Assembly (NCBI RefSeq): GCF_030812785.1
Contig: NZ_JAUSTJ010000003.1
Coordinates: 1,178,001-1,242,000, forward strand
DNA: 64,000 nt
Direction: 5' to 3'
Source of the DNA: Sphingomonas kyeonggiensis
GTDB lineage: Bacteria > Pseudomonadota > Alphaproteobacteria > Sphingomonadales > Sphingomonadaceae
Made by a program: the position numbers and the translations under genes
Part shown: in pieces, positions 23,203 to 32,359 of the stretch
Layout: the number at the start of each line of letters is the position of its first letter
Numbering within the stretch: position 1 is the first letter of the stretch
Notes under the pieces: model-generated
Told to the model about the DNA's origin: nothing
Databases searched by the model: none
What the model saw: the letters and a program-made list of their open reading frames with translations, nothing else

Positions 23203-24617
23203 AACTTGGCGCGCTGACGGAGGGCGGGGGGGACGCCGTCGTCACCGGATTTGCCATCGACCACCGCAAGGTCGCACCCGGCACCATCTTCGGCGCGTTC
23301 GAAGGGGCGCGCTTCAACGGCGAGGATTTCATCGCGGATGCGGTGAAGGCGGGAGCGGTGGCCGTCGTCGCCCGGCCCGGCGTTAAGGTCGAGGGAGCGC
23401 TCCACATCGCGGCGGAGACTCCGCGCGAGACCTTTGCCCGGCTGGCCGCGAAGTTCTTCGCGCCGTTCCCGGGCACGGCCGTGGCGGTGACCGGTACCAA
23501 CGGCAAGACCTCGACCGTCGAGATGACTCGCCAGCTATGGCGGATGCGCGGCTTCCATGCCGCCTCGATCGGCACGCTCGGCGTCACCACAGCCGACGAC
23601 ACGGTTTCGACGGGGCTGACCACGCCCGATATCGTCACCTTCCTTTCCAATGTCGCCGGTCTGGCGCGCGAAGGCGTCAGCCATGTCGCGTTCGAGGCCT
23701 CGTCGCACGGGCTCTCACAGTACCGGACCGAAGGGCTGCCGGTTAAGGCGGCCGCGTTCACCAATCTCAGCCGCGACCATCTCGACTATCATGGCGACAT
23801 GGAAACATATTTCCATGCCAAGATGCGGCTGTTCGCCGATGTGCTGGACCTGGATGGCGGAACTGCGGTGGTCTGGGCCGACGATCCCAATTCGCCGCGT
23901 ATCGAGGATCTGGCCCGGCAGCGCGGCAACAAGCTGGTCACTGTCGGCGAGCATGGTAGCACGCTGCGGCTGGTCGATCGCGAGCCGACCCTGCTTGGCC
24001 AGGGCCTGACGATCGAGGCCGAGGGCAAGGCGCACAAGGTCAATTTGCCGCTGATCGGCGCGTACCAGGCCGCCAACGCGCTGGTCGCGGCGGGGCTGGT
24101 TATCGCGACGGGCGGTGATGTGACGCAGACCTTGGGCGATCTCAGCCGGCTGCAGCCGGTGCGCGGGCGGCTCGAGCGGGCGGTGATCACCAAGGTCGGC
24201 GCGCCGGTCTATGTCGATTACGCGCACACGCCCGATGCGCTGGAGGCGGCGATTGCGGCGCTGAAGCCGCATACCCAGGGCAGGCTGATCATCGTGTTCG
24301 GCGCCGGCGGCGACCGCGACACCGGCAAGCGCGCGCCGATGGGGCAGGCAGCGACGGCGGGCGCGGACGTGGTGATCGTCACCGACGACAATCCGCGCTC
24401 CGAAGATGCAGCGGCGATCCGCACCCAGGTGCTCGAAGGGGCGCCGGGCGCGATCGAGATCGGCGGACGGCGCGAGGCGATCAAGGCAGCGATCGACATG
24501 GCCGGTAGTGAGGACATCGTGCTGATCGCCGGCAAGGGGCATGAGCAGGGCCAGATCGTCGGCGACATGGTGCTGCCGTTCGACGACGTCACCGTGGCGC
24601 GGGAGTGCGCGGCGTGA
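23199..24617 (+). CDS. murE: UDP-MurNAc-tripeptide ligase MurE (meso-diaminopimelate adding)
   Basis: Cytoplasmic ligase adding the third residue of the stem peptide, 472 residues. The ATP loop GTNGKTS is at about residues 99-105. The motif DNPR in TDDNPRSED near residue 400 is the diaminopimelate-selective version, as expected for a Gram-negative. ATG 23199 overlaps the ftsI stop (ATGA). Confidence 0.95.
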   Translation: MKLGALTEGGGDAVVTGFAIDHRKVAPGTIFGAFEGARFNGEDFIADAVKAGAVAVVARPGVKVEGALHIAAETPRETFARLAAKFFAPFPGTAVAVTGTNGKTSTVEMTRQLWRMRGFHAASIGTLGVTTADDTVSTGLTTPDIVTFLSNVAGLAREGVSHVAFEASSHGLSQYRTEGLPVKAAAFTNLSRDHLDYHGDMETYFHAKMRLFADVLDLDGGTAVVWADDPNSPRIEDLARQRGNKLVTVGEHGSTLRLVDREPTLLGQGLTIEAEGKAHKVNLPLIGAYQAANALVAAGLVIATGGDVTQTLGDLSRLQPVRGRLERAVITKVGAPVYVDYAHTPDALEAAIAALKPHTQGRLIIVFGAGGDRDTGKRAPMGQAATAGADVVIVTDDNPRSEDAAAIRTQVLEGAPGAIEIGGRREAIKAAIDMAGSEDIVLIAGKGHEQGQIVGDMVLPFDDVTVARECAA

Positions 24618-25987
24618 GGTTGTGGACCGCAGACGAGATCGCCGAGGCGACGGGCGGGACCGCTTCGGCGGAGTTTGAAGTCTCGGGCGTAGCGTTCGAT
24701 TCGCGTGAGGTGGGACAGGGCGACCTGTTCCTCGCGCTGAAGGGTGAGACCACCGACGGGCACAAATTCCTCGACCAGACCTTCGCGCAGGGTGCGGCGG
24801 GAACGGTTGTCTCACAACCAACCGATTATCCGCACGTCACCGTTGCGGACACCACTGCGGCACTCGACGCGCTGGGTATCGCAGCGCGGGCGCGGATGCA
24901 GGGCAAGGTGATCGGCGTCACCGGCTCGGTCGGCAAGACCGGGACCAAGGAGGCTCTGTTCGCGGCGCTGGAGCGCAATGCGCCGAGCGAGGCGCACCGC
25001 TCGGTCAAGAGCTACAACAACCATACCGGCGTGCCGCTCAGCCTGGCGCGGATGCCGCGGAACACCCGCTACGGCGTGTTCGAGATGGGCATGAACCATG
25101 CCGGCGAGCTGGCGGCGCTGACGAAGCTGGTCCGCCCGCATGTCGCCATCGTCACCACGATCGCCCCGGCGCATATGGGCTTCTTCGCCAATGAAGAGGC
25201 GATTGCCGACGCCAAGGGCGAGATCTTCCAGGGGCTGGAGCCGGGCGGCACCGCGATCGTGCCCTTCGACAGCCCGCACCGCGACCGGTTGATCGCAGCT
25301 GCGAAGCCCCATGCGGCGAAGATCGTCACCTTCGGGCTGAACGAGGGTGCGGACTACCGGGCGGTCGAGACGATGCGTACCCGCACCGGCGGCACCTTCG
25401 TCACCGCGCGCTTCGGCCAGCGCGAGCTGAGCTTCACCCTTTCGCAGCCGGGTGCGCACTGGGTCTCCAATGCGATGGCGATCCTCGCTGCGGTCGATGC
25501 GGTCGGCGCCGACCTCGAGCTGGCCGGCCTGGCGCTCGCGGAGCTGGGCGGACTGGCCGGGCGCGGCGCGCGGCTCATGGTGCCGGCGCGGGGCGGCGAG
25601 GCGCTGGTGATCGACGAGAGCTACAACGCCAATCCCGCCTCGATGCGCGCGACGCTCGCGGTGCTGGCGCAAGAGCCGGGCCGCAAGCTGGCGGTGCTCG
25701 GCGAGATGCGCGAACTGGGCGAGCATAGCGACGCCTTCCATGCCGAATTGTCCGGCCCGATCGAGACCGCAGGCGTCGAATCCGTCATTCTCGTCGGTGA
25801 AGCGATGGCCCCGCTCGCAGAGGCGCTTGAGGGCGCCGTCGATTTCGTCCATGTGCCCGACGCGGCGACCGCGCTGGGCAGGCTCGATGACATGCTCCAG
25901 GCGGGGGACGCAGTTCTCATAAAAGGGTCGAACGGCGTGCGGCTTGGGTCGGTGGTCGCGGCGTTGGCGGAAAGGGCACCTGCCTGA
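24614..25987 (+). CDS. murF: UDP-MurNAc-pentapeptide synthetase MurF
   Basis: Adds D-Ala-D-Ala to the tripeptide, 457 residues from the GTG at 24614 that overlaps the murE stop (GTGA); a start three codons earlier at 24605 is also possible. N-terminal FDSREVGQGDLFLALKGE, ATP loop TGSVGKTGTKE, and YNANPASMRATL with GEMRELGEHSDAFH in the C-terminal domain fit MurF. It ends in TGATG, sharing one base with mraY. Confidence 0.94.
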   Translation: MRLWTADEIAEATGGTASAEFEVSGVAFDSREVGQGDLFLALKGETTDGHKFLDQTFAQGAAGTVVSQPTDYPHVTVADTTAALDALGIAARARMQGKVIGVTGSVGKTGTKEALFAALERNAPSEAHRSVKSYNNHTGVPLSLARMPRNTRYGVFEMGMNHAGELAALTKLVRPHVAIVTTIAPAHMGFFANEEAIADAKGEIFQGLEPGGTAIVPFDSPHRDRLIAAAKPHAAKIVTFGLNEGADYRAVETMRTRTGGTFVTARFGQRELSFTLSQPGAHWVSNAMAILAAVDAVGADLELAGLALAELGGLAGRGARLMVPARGGEALVIDESYNANPASMRATLAVLAQEPGRKLAVLGEMRELGEHSDAFHAELSGPIETAGVESVILVGEAMAPLAEALEGAVDFVHVPDAATALGRLDDMLQAGDAVLIKGSNGVRLGSVVAALAERAPA

Positions 25988-27057
25988 TGTTGTACTGGAT
26001 CGCGGACCTGCTGGGCTTTCCCGGCATCCTCAACCTCTTCCGCTATCTCTCCTTCCGCACCGGCGGCGCGGTGGCGACGGCGCTGCTGCTCGGCCTGCTG
26101 ATCGGCCCGCGTTTCATCGGCTGGCTGCGCGTCCGCCAGGGCAAGGGGCAGCCGATCCGCGACGACGGCCCGCAGAGCCACCTGGCCAAGCGCGGCACGC
26201 CGACCATGGGCGGGCTGATGATCCTGACCAGCATCATGCTGTCGCTGCTGCTGTGGATGGACCTGCGCAATCCCTATGTCTGGGCCTGCATGTTCGTCAC
26301 CTTCGGTTTCGGCATGATCGGCTTCCTCGATGATTACGATAAGGTGCGGAAGCAGAAGACCGCCGGCGTATCGGGCAAGGTGCGGCTGATCGGCGAGTTC
26401 GCCATCGCCGGCATCGCCGCGACGATCATCTGCTCGCAGAACGGCACCCAGCTCTATGTGCCCTTCTTCAGCAGCTTCCACCCGGACATCAGCTATTTCT
26501 ACATCGCCTTCGCCGCGTTCGTGATCGTCGCGTTCGGCAATGCGGTGAACCTGACCGACGGGCTAGACGGCCTGGCGACGATGCCGGTGGTGATCGCCAG
26601 CATGGCGTTCATGCTGATCGCATACCTGGCCGGCAACAAGATCTACGCCGTCTATCTCGGCATCCCGCACGTGCCCGGCGCCGGCGACCTGGCGATCTTC
26701 TGTGGTGCGATGGTCGGGGCGGGCCTGGCCTTCCTGTGGTTCAACGCGCCCCCGGCGGCGGTGTTCATGGGCGATACCGGCAGCCTCGCGCTGGGTGGCG
26801 CGCTCGGCACGATCGCGGTGACCACGCACCACGAACTGGTGCTCGGCATCATCGGCGGCCTGTTCGTGATGGAGGCGCTCAGCGTCATCATCCAGGTGTT
26901 CTTCTTCAAGCGCACCGGCAAGCGCGTCTTCAGGATGGCGCCGATCCACCACCATTTCGAGCAGCTCGGCTGGTCGGAGCCCACCGTCGTGATCCGCTTC
27001 TGGATCATCGCCTTCGTGCTGGCGCTGGCGGGCCTCGCGACGCTCAAGCTGCGGTGA
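25987..27057 (+). CDS. mraY: Phospho-MurNAc-pentapeptide transferase MraY
   Basis: Membrane enzyme of 356 residues that makes lipid I from UDP-MurNAc-pentapeptide and undecaprenyl phosphate. About ten hydrophobic segments are visible. Diagnostic motifs are GTPTMGGLMILTS, the catalytic acidic GFLDDYDK, NLTDGLDGLATMP, and VFMGDTGSLALGG, with PIHHHFE near the C-terminus. The start shares a base with the murF stop. Confidence 0.96.
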   Translation: MLYWIADLLGFPGILNLFRYLSFRTGGAVATALLLGLLIGPRFIGWLRVRQGKGQPIRDDGPQSHLAKRGTPTMGGLMILTSIMLSLLLWMDLRNPYVWACMFVTFGFGMIGFLDDYDKVRKQKTAGVSGKVRLIGEFAIAGIAATIICSQNGTQLYVPFFSSFHPDISYFYIAFAAFVIVAFGNAVNLTDGLDGLATMPVVIASMAFMLIAYLAGNKIYAVYLGIPHVPGAGDLAIFCGAMVGAGLAFLWFNAPPAAVFMGDTGSLALGGALGTIAVTTHHELVLGIIGGLFVMEALSVIIQVFFFKRTGKRVFRMAPIHHHFEQLGWSEPTVVIRFWIIAFVLALAGLATLKLR

Positions 27058-28391
27058 TCACGAGCACGTCCTGGCGCGGCAAACGCTATGCGGTGCTCGG
27101 GCTGGCGCGCTCGGGCGCTGCGACGGCGCGCGCGTTGGTGGCGAGCGGGGCATCGGTGCTTGGCTGGGACGACAATGAGGCGACGCATCGCGACCTTTGG
27201 ACCCAGCTCAAGGTTGATCGGCAAGATTTCGAAACTGAACCGGGCTTTTCGACCAAGGATTGGGTCTCGTTTCCGATCGATCTGACGGGCTTCGATGCTC
27301 TCGTCGTTTCGCCAGGCGTGCCGCTGAATCGGCATCCCGTCGCGGAAAAGGCTGCGAAATACGACGTGCCCATCATCGGCGATATCGAGCTGTTCGCCGA
27401 AGCCCGCGCCGAGATGCCCGCGCACCGCGTGGTCGGGATCACTGGGACCAACGGCAAGTCGACGACCACGGCGCTGATCCACCACATCATCGAGACTGCG
27501 GGCATCCCCGTGCGGCTCGGCGGGAATATCGGGCTGCCGATCCTGGGGCAGGACCCGTTGCCCGAAGACGGCGTCTATGTGCTTGAGCTTTCGAGCTACC
27601 AGATCGACCTGACTCACAGCCTCGACTGCGATGTCGCGGTGCTGCTCAACATCACGCCCGACCATCTCGACCGCTATGCCGGGTTCGAGGCCTATGCGGC
27701 ATCGAAGGCCCGGCTGTTCCAGATGCAGTCCAAGGGGCATGCTGCGGTGATCGGGATCGGCGACGAGCCCTCCGCCGCCATCGCCCGTCAGGTCGCGGAT
27801 GCGGGTCGCAGCGAGGACCTCACCCGCATCGCCCCCGGCATCTGCATGGACCAGTCGCGCTGGCCGGCGCTGCAGGGGCCGCACAACGCCCAGAACGCGC
27901 TCGCTGCGATCGCCGCCTGCCAGGCGCTCGGCATCGACCAAGCCGCGATCGACAAGGGGTTGGAAAGCTTCCCGGGCCTGCCGCACCGCATGGAGCGGGT
28001 GAAGACGGTGAACGGCGTGCTGTTCGTCAACGACAGCAAGGCGACCAATGCGGACTCCACCGCGCCGGCACTCTCGGCCTATCTCAGGATCCACTGGATC
28101 CTGGGCGGCAAGGCCAAGACCGACGATCTCGACGCCTGCCGGCCCGGCTTCCCCCATGTGGTCAAGGCCTACACGATCGGCGATGCCGGCGAGATGTTCG
28201 CGGAATTGCTCAAAGGCGAGATGCCGGTCGAGCGCTCGGGCACGCTCGACGTCGCGGTGAAGGCCGCCGCCGCCAATGCCCAGCCGGGCGAGGTGGTGCT
28301 GCTGTCGCCGGCCTGCGCGTCGTTCGACCAGTTCAAGGATTACGAAGCCCGGGGCCAGGCCTTCCGCGACGCGGTGGAGGCACTGGGATGA
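27054..28391 (+). CDS. murD: UDP-MurNAc-L-alanine:D-glutamate ligase MurD
   Basis: Adds D-glutamate to UDP-MurNAc-L-Ala, 445 residues. The start is GTG at 27054, overlapping the mraY stop (GTGA). The N-terminal Rossmann-like part reads YAVLGLARSGAATARAL, the ATP loop GTNGKST lies at about residues 131-137, and VNDSKATNADSTAPAL with LLSPACASFDQFKDYEARG lies in the C-terminal half. An upstream frame to 26736 runs inside mraY and is not used. Confidence 0.95.
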   Translation: MITSTSWRGKRYAVLGLARSGAATARALVASGASVLGWDDNEATHRDLWTQLKVDRQDFETEPGFSTKDWVSFPIDLTGFDALVVSPGVPLNRHPVAEKAAKYDVPIIGDIELFAEARAEMPAHRVVGITGTNGKSTTTALIHHIIETAGIPVRLGGNIGLPILGQDPLPEDGVYVLELSSYQIDLTHSLDCDVAVLLNITPDHLDRYAGFEAYAASKARLFQMQSKGHAAVIGIGDEPSAAIARQVADAGRSEDLTRIAPGICMDQSRWPALQGPHNAQNALAAIAACQALGIDQAAIDKGLESFPGLPHRMERVKTVNGVLFVNDSKATNADSTAPALSAYLRIHWILGGKAKTDDLDACRPGFPHVVKAYTIGDAGEMFAELLKGEMPVERSGTLDVAVKAAAANAQPGEVVLLSPACASFDQFKDYEARGQAFRDAVEALG

Positions 28392-29617
28392 ACGACACTG
28401 TCGAAGTGCCGGAAGCTGGAAACGAGGTTCGCCGTCGTGTCCAGCAACAGCTCGGCCGTGCGAGCAAGACGCGCGCCGGCATGTGGTTCTGGGAAGTCGA
28501 CCGCGTGCTGCTCACGCTGGCGCTGCTGCTGATCGCGATCGGGCTGGTCGCGGTCGCTGCCGCATCGCCCGCCACCGCGCGCCGCTATTCGGACGCCACG
28601 CACGTCATGGCACCGATGTATTATTTCTGGCGCCAGCTGGTCTGGGTCTGCATCTGCGTGCCGGTGCTGGTCACGGTGTCGATGCTGCCGGTGACGCTGG
28701 CGCGACGCCTGGCGCTGATAGGGGCAGGGGTGTTCCTGGTCTGCCTCGCACTGGTGCCGATCGTCGGGCATGAGGTGAACGGGGCCAAGCGCTGGATCGG
28801 GGTCGGCATCTCCGAATTCCAGCCCTCCGAGTTCCTGAAACCCCTGTTCATCGTCGCCACCGCCTGGATGCTGAGCTTCCGCGCCAAGGATCCGCAGTTG
28901 CCGGTGCTGTTCGTCACCGGCGCGCTCACCGCGCTGATCGGCGTGCTGCTTATGCTCCAGCCGGACTTCGGCCAGACGATCGTGTTCGGCAGCGTGTGGC
29001 TGATCCTGCTGATGATCTCGGGCATTTCCCCGGCGGCGATCGCCGGGCTGGGCGGCACCGCTGTGGCCGGGGTGATCTCCGCCTATCTGTTCTACGGCAC
29101 CGCCCGCACTCGCATCGACAACTTCCTTTTCCCCACCAAGGACGCTGCGCTGGCCGAGCGCTACCAGGTGGAGATGGCGCACGACACGCTGACTGCGGGC
29201 GGCCTTACCGGCACCGGCCCCGGCAACGGCATGATGAAGTTCCGCCTGCCGGAAGGGCATACCGACTACATCTTCTCGGTGATCGGCGAGGAGTTCGGGC
29301 TGATCGCCTGCGCGGTGATCGCACTCCTCTATCTCGCCATCGTCATCCGCGTGCTGATGAAGCTGCTCGACGAGGAGGACGCCTTCCGCCTGCTCGCCGC
29401 CGCCGGGCTCGCTGCGCAGTTCGGCGTGCAGTCGCTGATCAACATGGCGGTGAACACGGGCATCGCCCCGTCCAAGGGCATGACCTTGCCCTTCATTTCC
29501 TATGGCGGATCGTCGATGATCGCGCTGGCGATCGGCTATGGGTTGCTGCTCGCCTTCACGCGCCGAAACCCGTATCTGAAGCGCTCGCCCTATACCGGCC
29601 GCTGGAGCAACGCATGA
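28388..29617 (+). CDS. ftsW: Septal peptidoglycan glycosyltransferase FtsW
   Basis: SEDS-family polymerase of 409 residues that builds septal glycan strands with FtsI. About ten transmembrane segments follow a 40-residue cytoplasmic N-terminus. Motifs include GAKRWIGVG, FQPSEFLKPLFI, LQPDFGQTIV, and AHDTLTAGGLTGTGPGNG with the C-terminal TLPFISYGGSSM. ATG 28388 overlaps the murD stop. Confidence 0.95.
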   Translation: MNDTVEVPEAGNEVRRRVQQQLGRASKTRAGMWFWEVDRVLLTLALLLIAIGLVAVAAASPATARRYSDATHVMAPMYYFWRQLVWVCICVPVLVTVSMLPVTLARRLALIGAGVFLVCLALVPIVGHEVNGAKRWIGVGISEFQPSEFLKPLFIVATAWMLSFRAKDPQLPVLFVTGALTALIGVLLMLQPDFGQTIVFGSVWLILLMISGISPAAIAGLGGTAVAGVISAYLFYGTARTRIDNFLFPTKDAALAERYQVEMAHDTLTAGGLTGTGPGNGMMKFRLPEGHTDYIFSVIGEEFGLIACAVIALLYLAIVIRVLMKLLDEEDAFRLLAAAGLAAQFGVQSLINMAVNTGIAPSKGMTLPFISYGGSSMIALAIGYGLLLAFTRRNPYLKRSPYTGRWSNA

Positions 29618-30765
29618 CCAATTCCCGTAGCTATGTCCTCGCAGCCGGAGGCACCGGCGGGCATATGGTGCCCGCGGCCGCACTGGCGGCGGAACTGGCC
29701 GCACGGGGCCATCACGTCGCGCTGGTCAGCGACGATCGCGGCGTGCGCTTTCCTGGCCTGTTCGACGGAGTGGAGACGCATGTCCTTCCCGCCGGAAGGC
29801 TAGGCGGCGGTCCGCTGGGCTATATCCGCGCGGCGGGCAAGATCCTGGCCGGCCGCTCGATGGCGCTGCGGCTCTACAAGGAGCTCCAGCCCTCGGCGGT
29901 AATCGGCTTCGGCGGCTATCCCGCGCTCCCCTCGCTGCTCGCCGCGTTCAATGCCGACGTGCCGACCATCATTCATGAGCAGAACGCCGTGCTCGGTCGG
30001 GTGAACCGTTTCGTCGCGAGCCGGGTCGATGCGATCGCGACCTCCTATGAGCAGGTCGACCGGCTCAAGCCCGGCTGGCAGGCCAAGACCCACCTAGTCG
30101 GCAATCCGGTGCGCGAGGAAGTGCTGGCGCTGCGCAGTCGGCCCTATCCACTGCTGGAGGAGGACGGCATCTTCCGCGTGCTCGTCACCGGCGGCAGCCA
30201 GGGCGCGACGGTGCTGAGCCAGGTGGTGCCCGACGGGCTCGCGCTGCTCCCCGTCCATTTCCGCCGCCGCCTGCAGGTGACGCACCAGGCGCGCGTGGAG
30301 GATATCGAGACGGTGCGCGCCAAGTACCAGAACCACGGCATCCCCGCCGATGTCTCGACCTACATCACCGACATGGCAGACGCACTCGCCTGGTCGCACA
30401 TCGTGATCGCGCGTGCCGGCGCCTCGACCATTGCCGAGCTGACTGCGGCGGGTCGCCCGGCAATCCTGGTGCCGCTGCCGACCTCGACCGACGACCACCA
30501 GACCGCCAATGCGCGGGAGATCTCGACGGCGGGTGGCGCGCGGACGATCCAGCAAAAGGCGTTCACCGCGGCGGAGCTCGCCAAGCAAATCCAGAAGCTC
30601 GGGCTCGATACCCAGGGGCTTGAGAATGCCGCGGCACGGGCGCGCAGCGTCGGGCGTCCCAACGCCACGCGCGACCTTGCCGATCTCGTCGAATCCATCG
30701 ATGCGCCCGAGGCTCCGATCAAGGGCCAGCGCATCTCCATGCAGGGAAGGCCAGCGTTCGCATGA
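29614..30765 (+). CDS. murG: N-acetylglucosaminyltransferase MurG
   Basis: Peripheral membrane GT28 enzyme converting lipid I to lipid II, 383 residues. The N-terminal G-loop LAAGGTGGHMVPA, then GFGGYPALPSLLAA and HEQNAVLGRVNRF, the second G-loop VTGGSQGATVLS, and the UDP-GlcNAc site RAGASTIAELTAAGRPAILVP are all present. ATG 29614 overlaps the ftsW stop. Confidence 0.95.
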   Translation: MTNSRSYVLAAGGTGGHMVPAAALAAELAARGHHVALVSDDRGVRFPGLFDGVETHVLPAGRLGGGPLGYIRAAGKILAGRSMALRLYKELQPSAVIGFGGYPALPSLLAAFNADVPTIIHEQNAVLGRVNRFVASRVDAIATSYEQVDRLKPGWQAKTHLVGNPVREEVLALRSRPYPLLEEDGIFRVLVTGGSQGATVLSQVVPDGLALLPVHFRRRLQVTHQARVEDIETVRAKYQNHGIPADVSTYITDMADALAWSHIVIARAGASTIAELTAAGRPAILVPLPTSTDDHQTANAREISTAGGARTIQQKAFTAAELAKQIQKLGLDTQGLENAAARARSVGRPNATRDLADLVESIDAPEAPIKGQRISMQGRPAFA

Positions 30766-32168
30766 AGGGTGTCGCAAAGGACATCGGTACCATCCATTTC
30801 GTCGGTATCGGCGGCATCGGCATGTCGGGCATTGCCGAGGTGATGCACAATCTCGGCTATTCGGTGCAGGGCTCCGACGTGGCCGAGGGCTATGTCGTGC
30901 AGGGGCTGCGCAGCCGGGGCATCCCGGTGACAATCGGCCATAATGCCGAGAATCTGGGCGATGCGGCGGTGGTGGTGGTCTCCACCGCGATCGTGCGGAC
31001 CAATCCGGAGGTCGAGGCGGCCTATCAGCGCCGTATCCCCGTGGTGCGCCGCGCCGAGATGCTCGCCGAGCTGATGCGGCTCAAGTCCACCGTCGCGGTG
31101 GCCGGCACGCATGGCAAGACGACGACCACCTCGATGGTCGCGGCACTGCTCGATGCGGGCGGGGTGGACCCGACTGTGATCAATGGCGGCATCATCAACC
31201 AGTATGGCTCGAACGCGCGGCTGGGCGATAGCGAGTGGATGGTGGTCGAGGCGGACGAGAGCGACGGCAGCTTCCTGCGCCTCGACGGCACCTATGCGAT
31301 CGTCACCAATATCGATCCCGAGCATCTCGATCACTATGGCTCGTTCGACAAGGCGAAGGACGCCTATGTCGAGTTCGTCGAGAATGTGCCCTTCTACGGC
31401 GCGGCGCTGCTGTGTCTTGATCACCCGGAAGTGCAGGCAATCATCCCGCGCGTGCGCGACCGGCGGATCGTGACCTATGGCTTTGCCGCCAGCGCCGACG
31501 TGCGCGGTGTCAACGTCGTGCCGCATCATGGCGGCAACCGCTTCGAGGCGATCATCCGCAGCCGCGACGGCAGCACCCGCTCGATCGAGGGCATCGAGCT
31601 GCCGATGCCGGGCCGCCACAATGTCCAGAACGCGCTGGCCGCGATCGGCGTGGCGCTGGAGCTGGGCATTCCCGATGCGACGATCCAGCAGGGCTTCGCC
31701 AAGTTCGGCGGGGTGAAGCGGCGCTTCACCAAGGTCGGCGAAACGGGCGGTGCGACGATCATCGACGATTATGGCCACCACCCGGTCGAGATCCGCGCGG
31801 TGCTGGCCGCGGCGCGCGAGAGTGCCGAGGGCAGGGTGATCGCGGTCGTCCAGCCGCACCGCTTCACCCGCCTCAAGAACCTGATGGACGAGTTCGCCCA
31901 GGCCTTCAACGACGCGGACATGGTCTATGTCACGCCGGTCTATGCCGCGGGCGAGCTGCCGCTGGAGGGCGTGAGCTCGGACGCGCTGGTCGAGAATGTC
32001 CAGCGTCGCGGGCACCGGGCGGTCGCTGCGATCGAGAGCGAGGACGCACTGGCGAAGACGCTCGCCGGAGTGGTCCAGCCGAAGGACATGGTGATCTGCC
32101 TCGGTGCGGGCGACATCACGAAATGGGCCGCCAACCTGGCCGGCGCAATCGAGGAAGCCCGGGCATGA
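30762..32168 (+). CDS. murC: UDP-MurNAc-L-alanine ligase MurC
   Basis: Adds the first stem-peptide residue, L-alanine, 468 residues. FVGIGGIGMSGIAEVMHNLG opens the protein, the ATP loop GTHGKTTT lies at about residues 115-122, and VEADESDGSFL plus DDYGHHPVEIRAVL follow. ATG 30762 overlaps the murG stop. A 64-codon ORF, not murB, starts inside its stop. Confidence 0.95.
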   Translation: MKGVAKDIGTIHFVGIGGIGMSGIAEVMHNLGYSVQGSDVAEGYVVQGLRSRGIPVTIGHNAENLGDAAVVVVSTAIVRTNPEVEAAYQRRIPVVRRAEMLAELMRLKSTVAVAGTHGKTTTTSMVAALLDAGGVDPTVINGGIINQYGSNARLGDSEWMVVEADESDGSFLRLDGTYAIVTNIDPEHLDHYGSFDKAKDAYVEFVENVPFYGAALLCLDHPEVQAIIPRVRDRRIVTYGFAASADVRGVNVVPHHGGNRFEAIIRSRDGSTRSIEGIELPMPGRHNVQNALAAIGVALELGIPDATIQQGFAKFGGVKRRFTKVGETGGATIIDDYGHHPVEIRAVLAAARESAEGRVIAVVQPHRFTRLKNLMDEFAQAFNDADMVYVTPVYAAGELPLEGVSSDALVENVQRRGHRAVAAIESEDALAKTLAGVVQPKDMVICLGAGDITKWAANLAGAIEEARA

Positions 32169-32359
32169 AGGACTGGCTGACCCTCGGCGTGGAGATGCAG
32201 CGCGACCTGCTCAAGGCGCAGAAGGCGCAGATGGACGCCGCGCAGAAGATGCTCGATGCCGGGCGTGATGTGATGAAATTCCAGCAGGCCGGGCAGAAGG
32301 CGGCCGAGGCCAATCTCGACGTCTGGAAGCAATGGTCGAGCATGTGGGGCTGGAAGTGA
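32165..32359 (+). CDS. 64-residue helical protein between murC and murB
   Basis: MKDWLTLGVEMQRDLLKAQK begins a predicted continuous amphipathic helix rich in Lys, Gln and Ala, ending in tryptophan-rich WKQWSSMWGWK. The start overlaps the murC stop (ATGA), and the stop overlaps the murB start (GTGA), so it is embedded in the coupled series. The heptad-like pattern and aromatic end loosely recall phasin-type or membrane-surface helices. I recognise no family. Gene status is supported by the two precise junctions. Confidence 0.72.
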   Translation: MKDWLTLGVEMQRDLLKAQKAQMDAAQKMLDAGRDVMKFQQAGQKAAEANLDVWKQWSSMWGWK

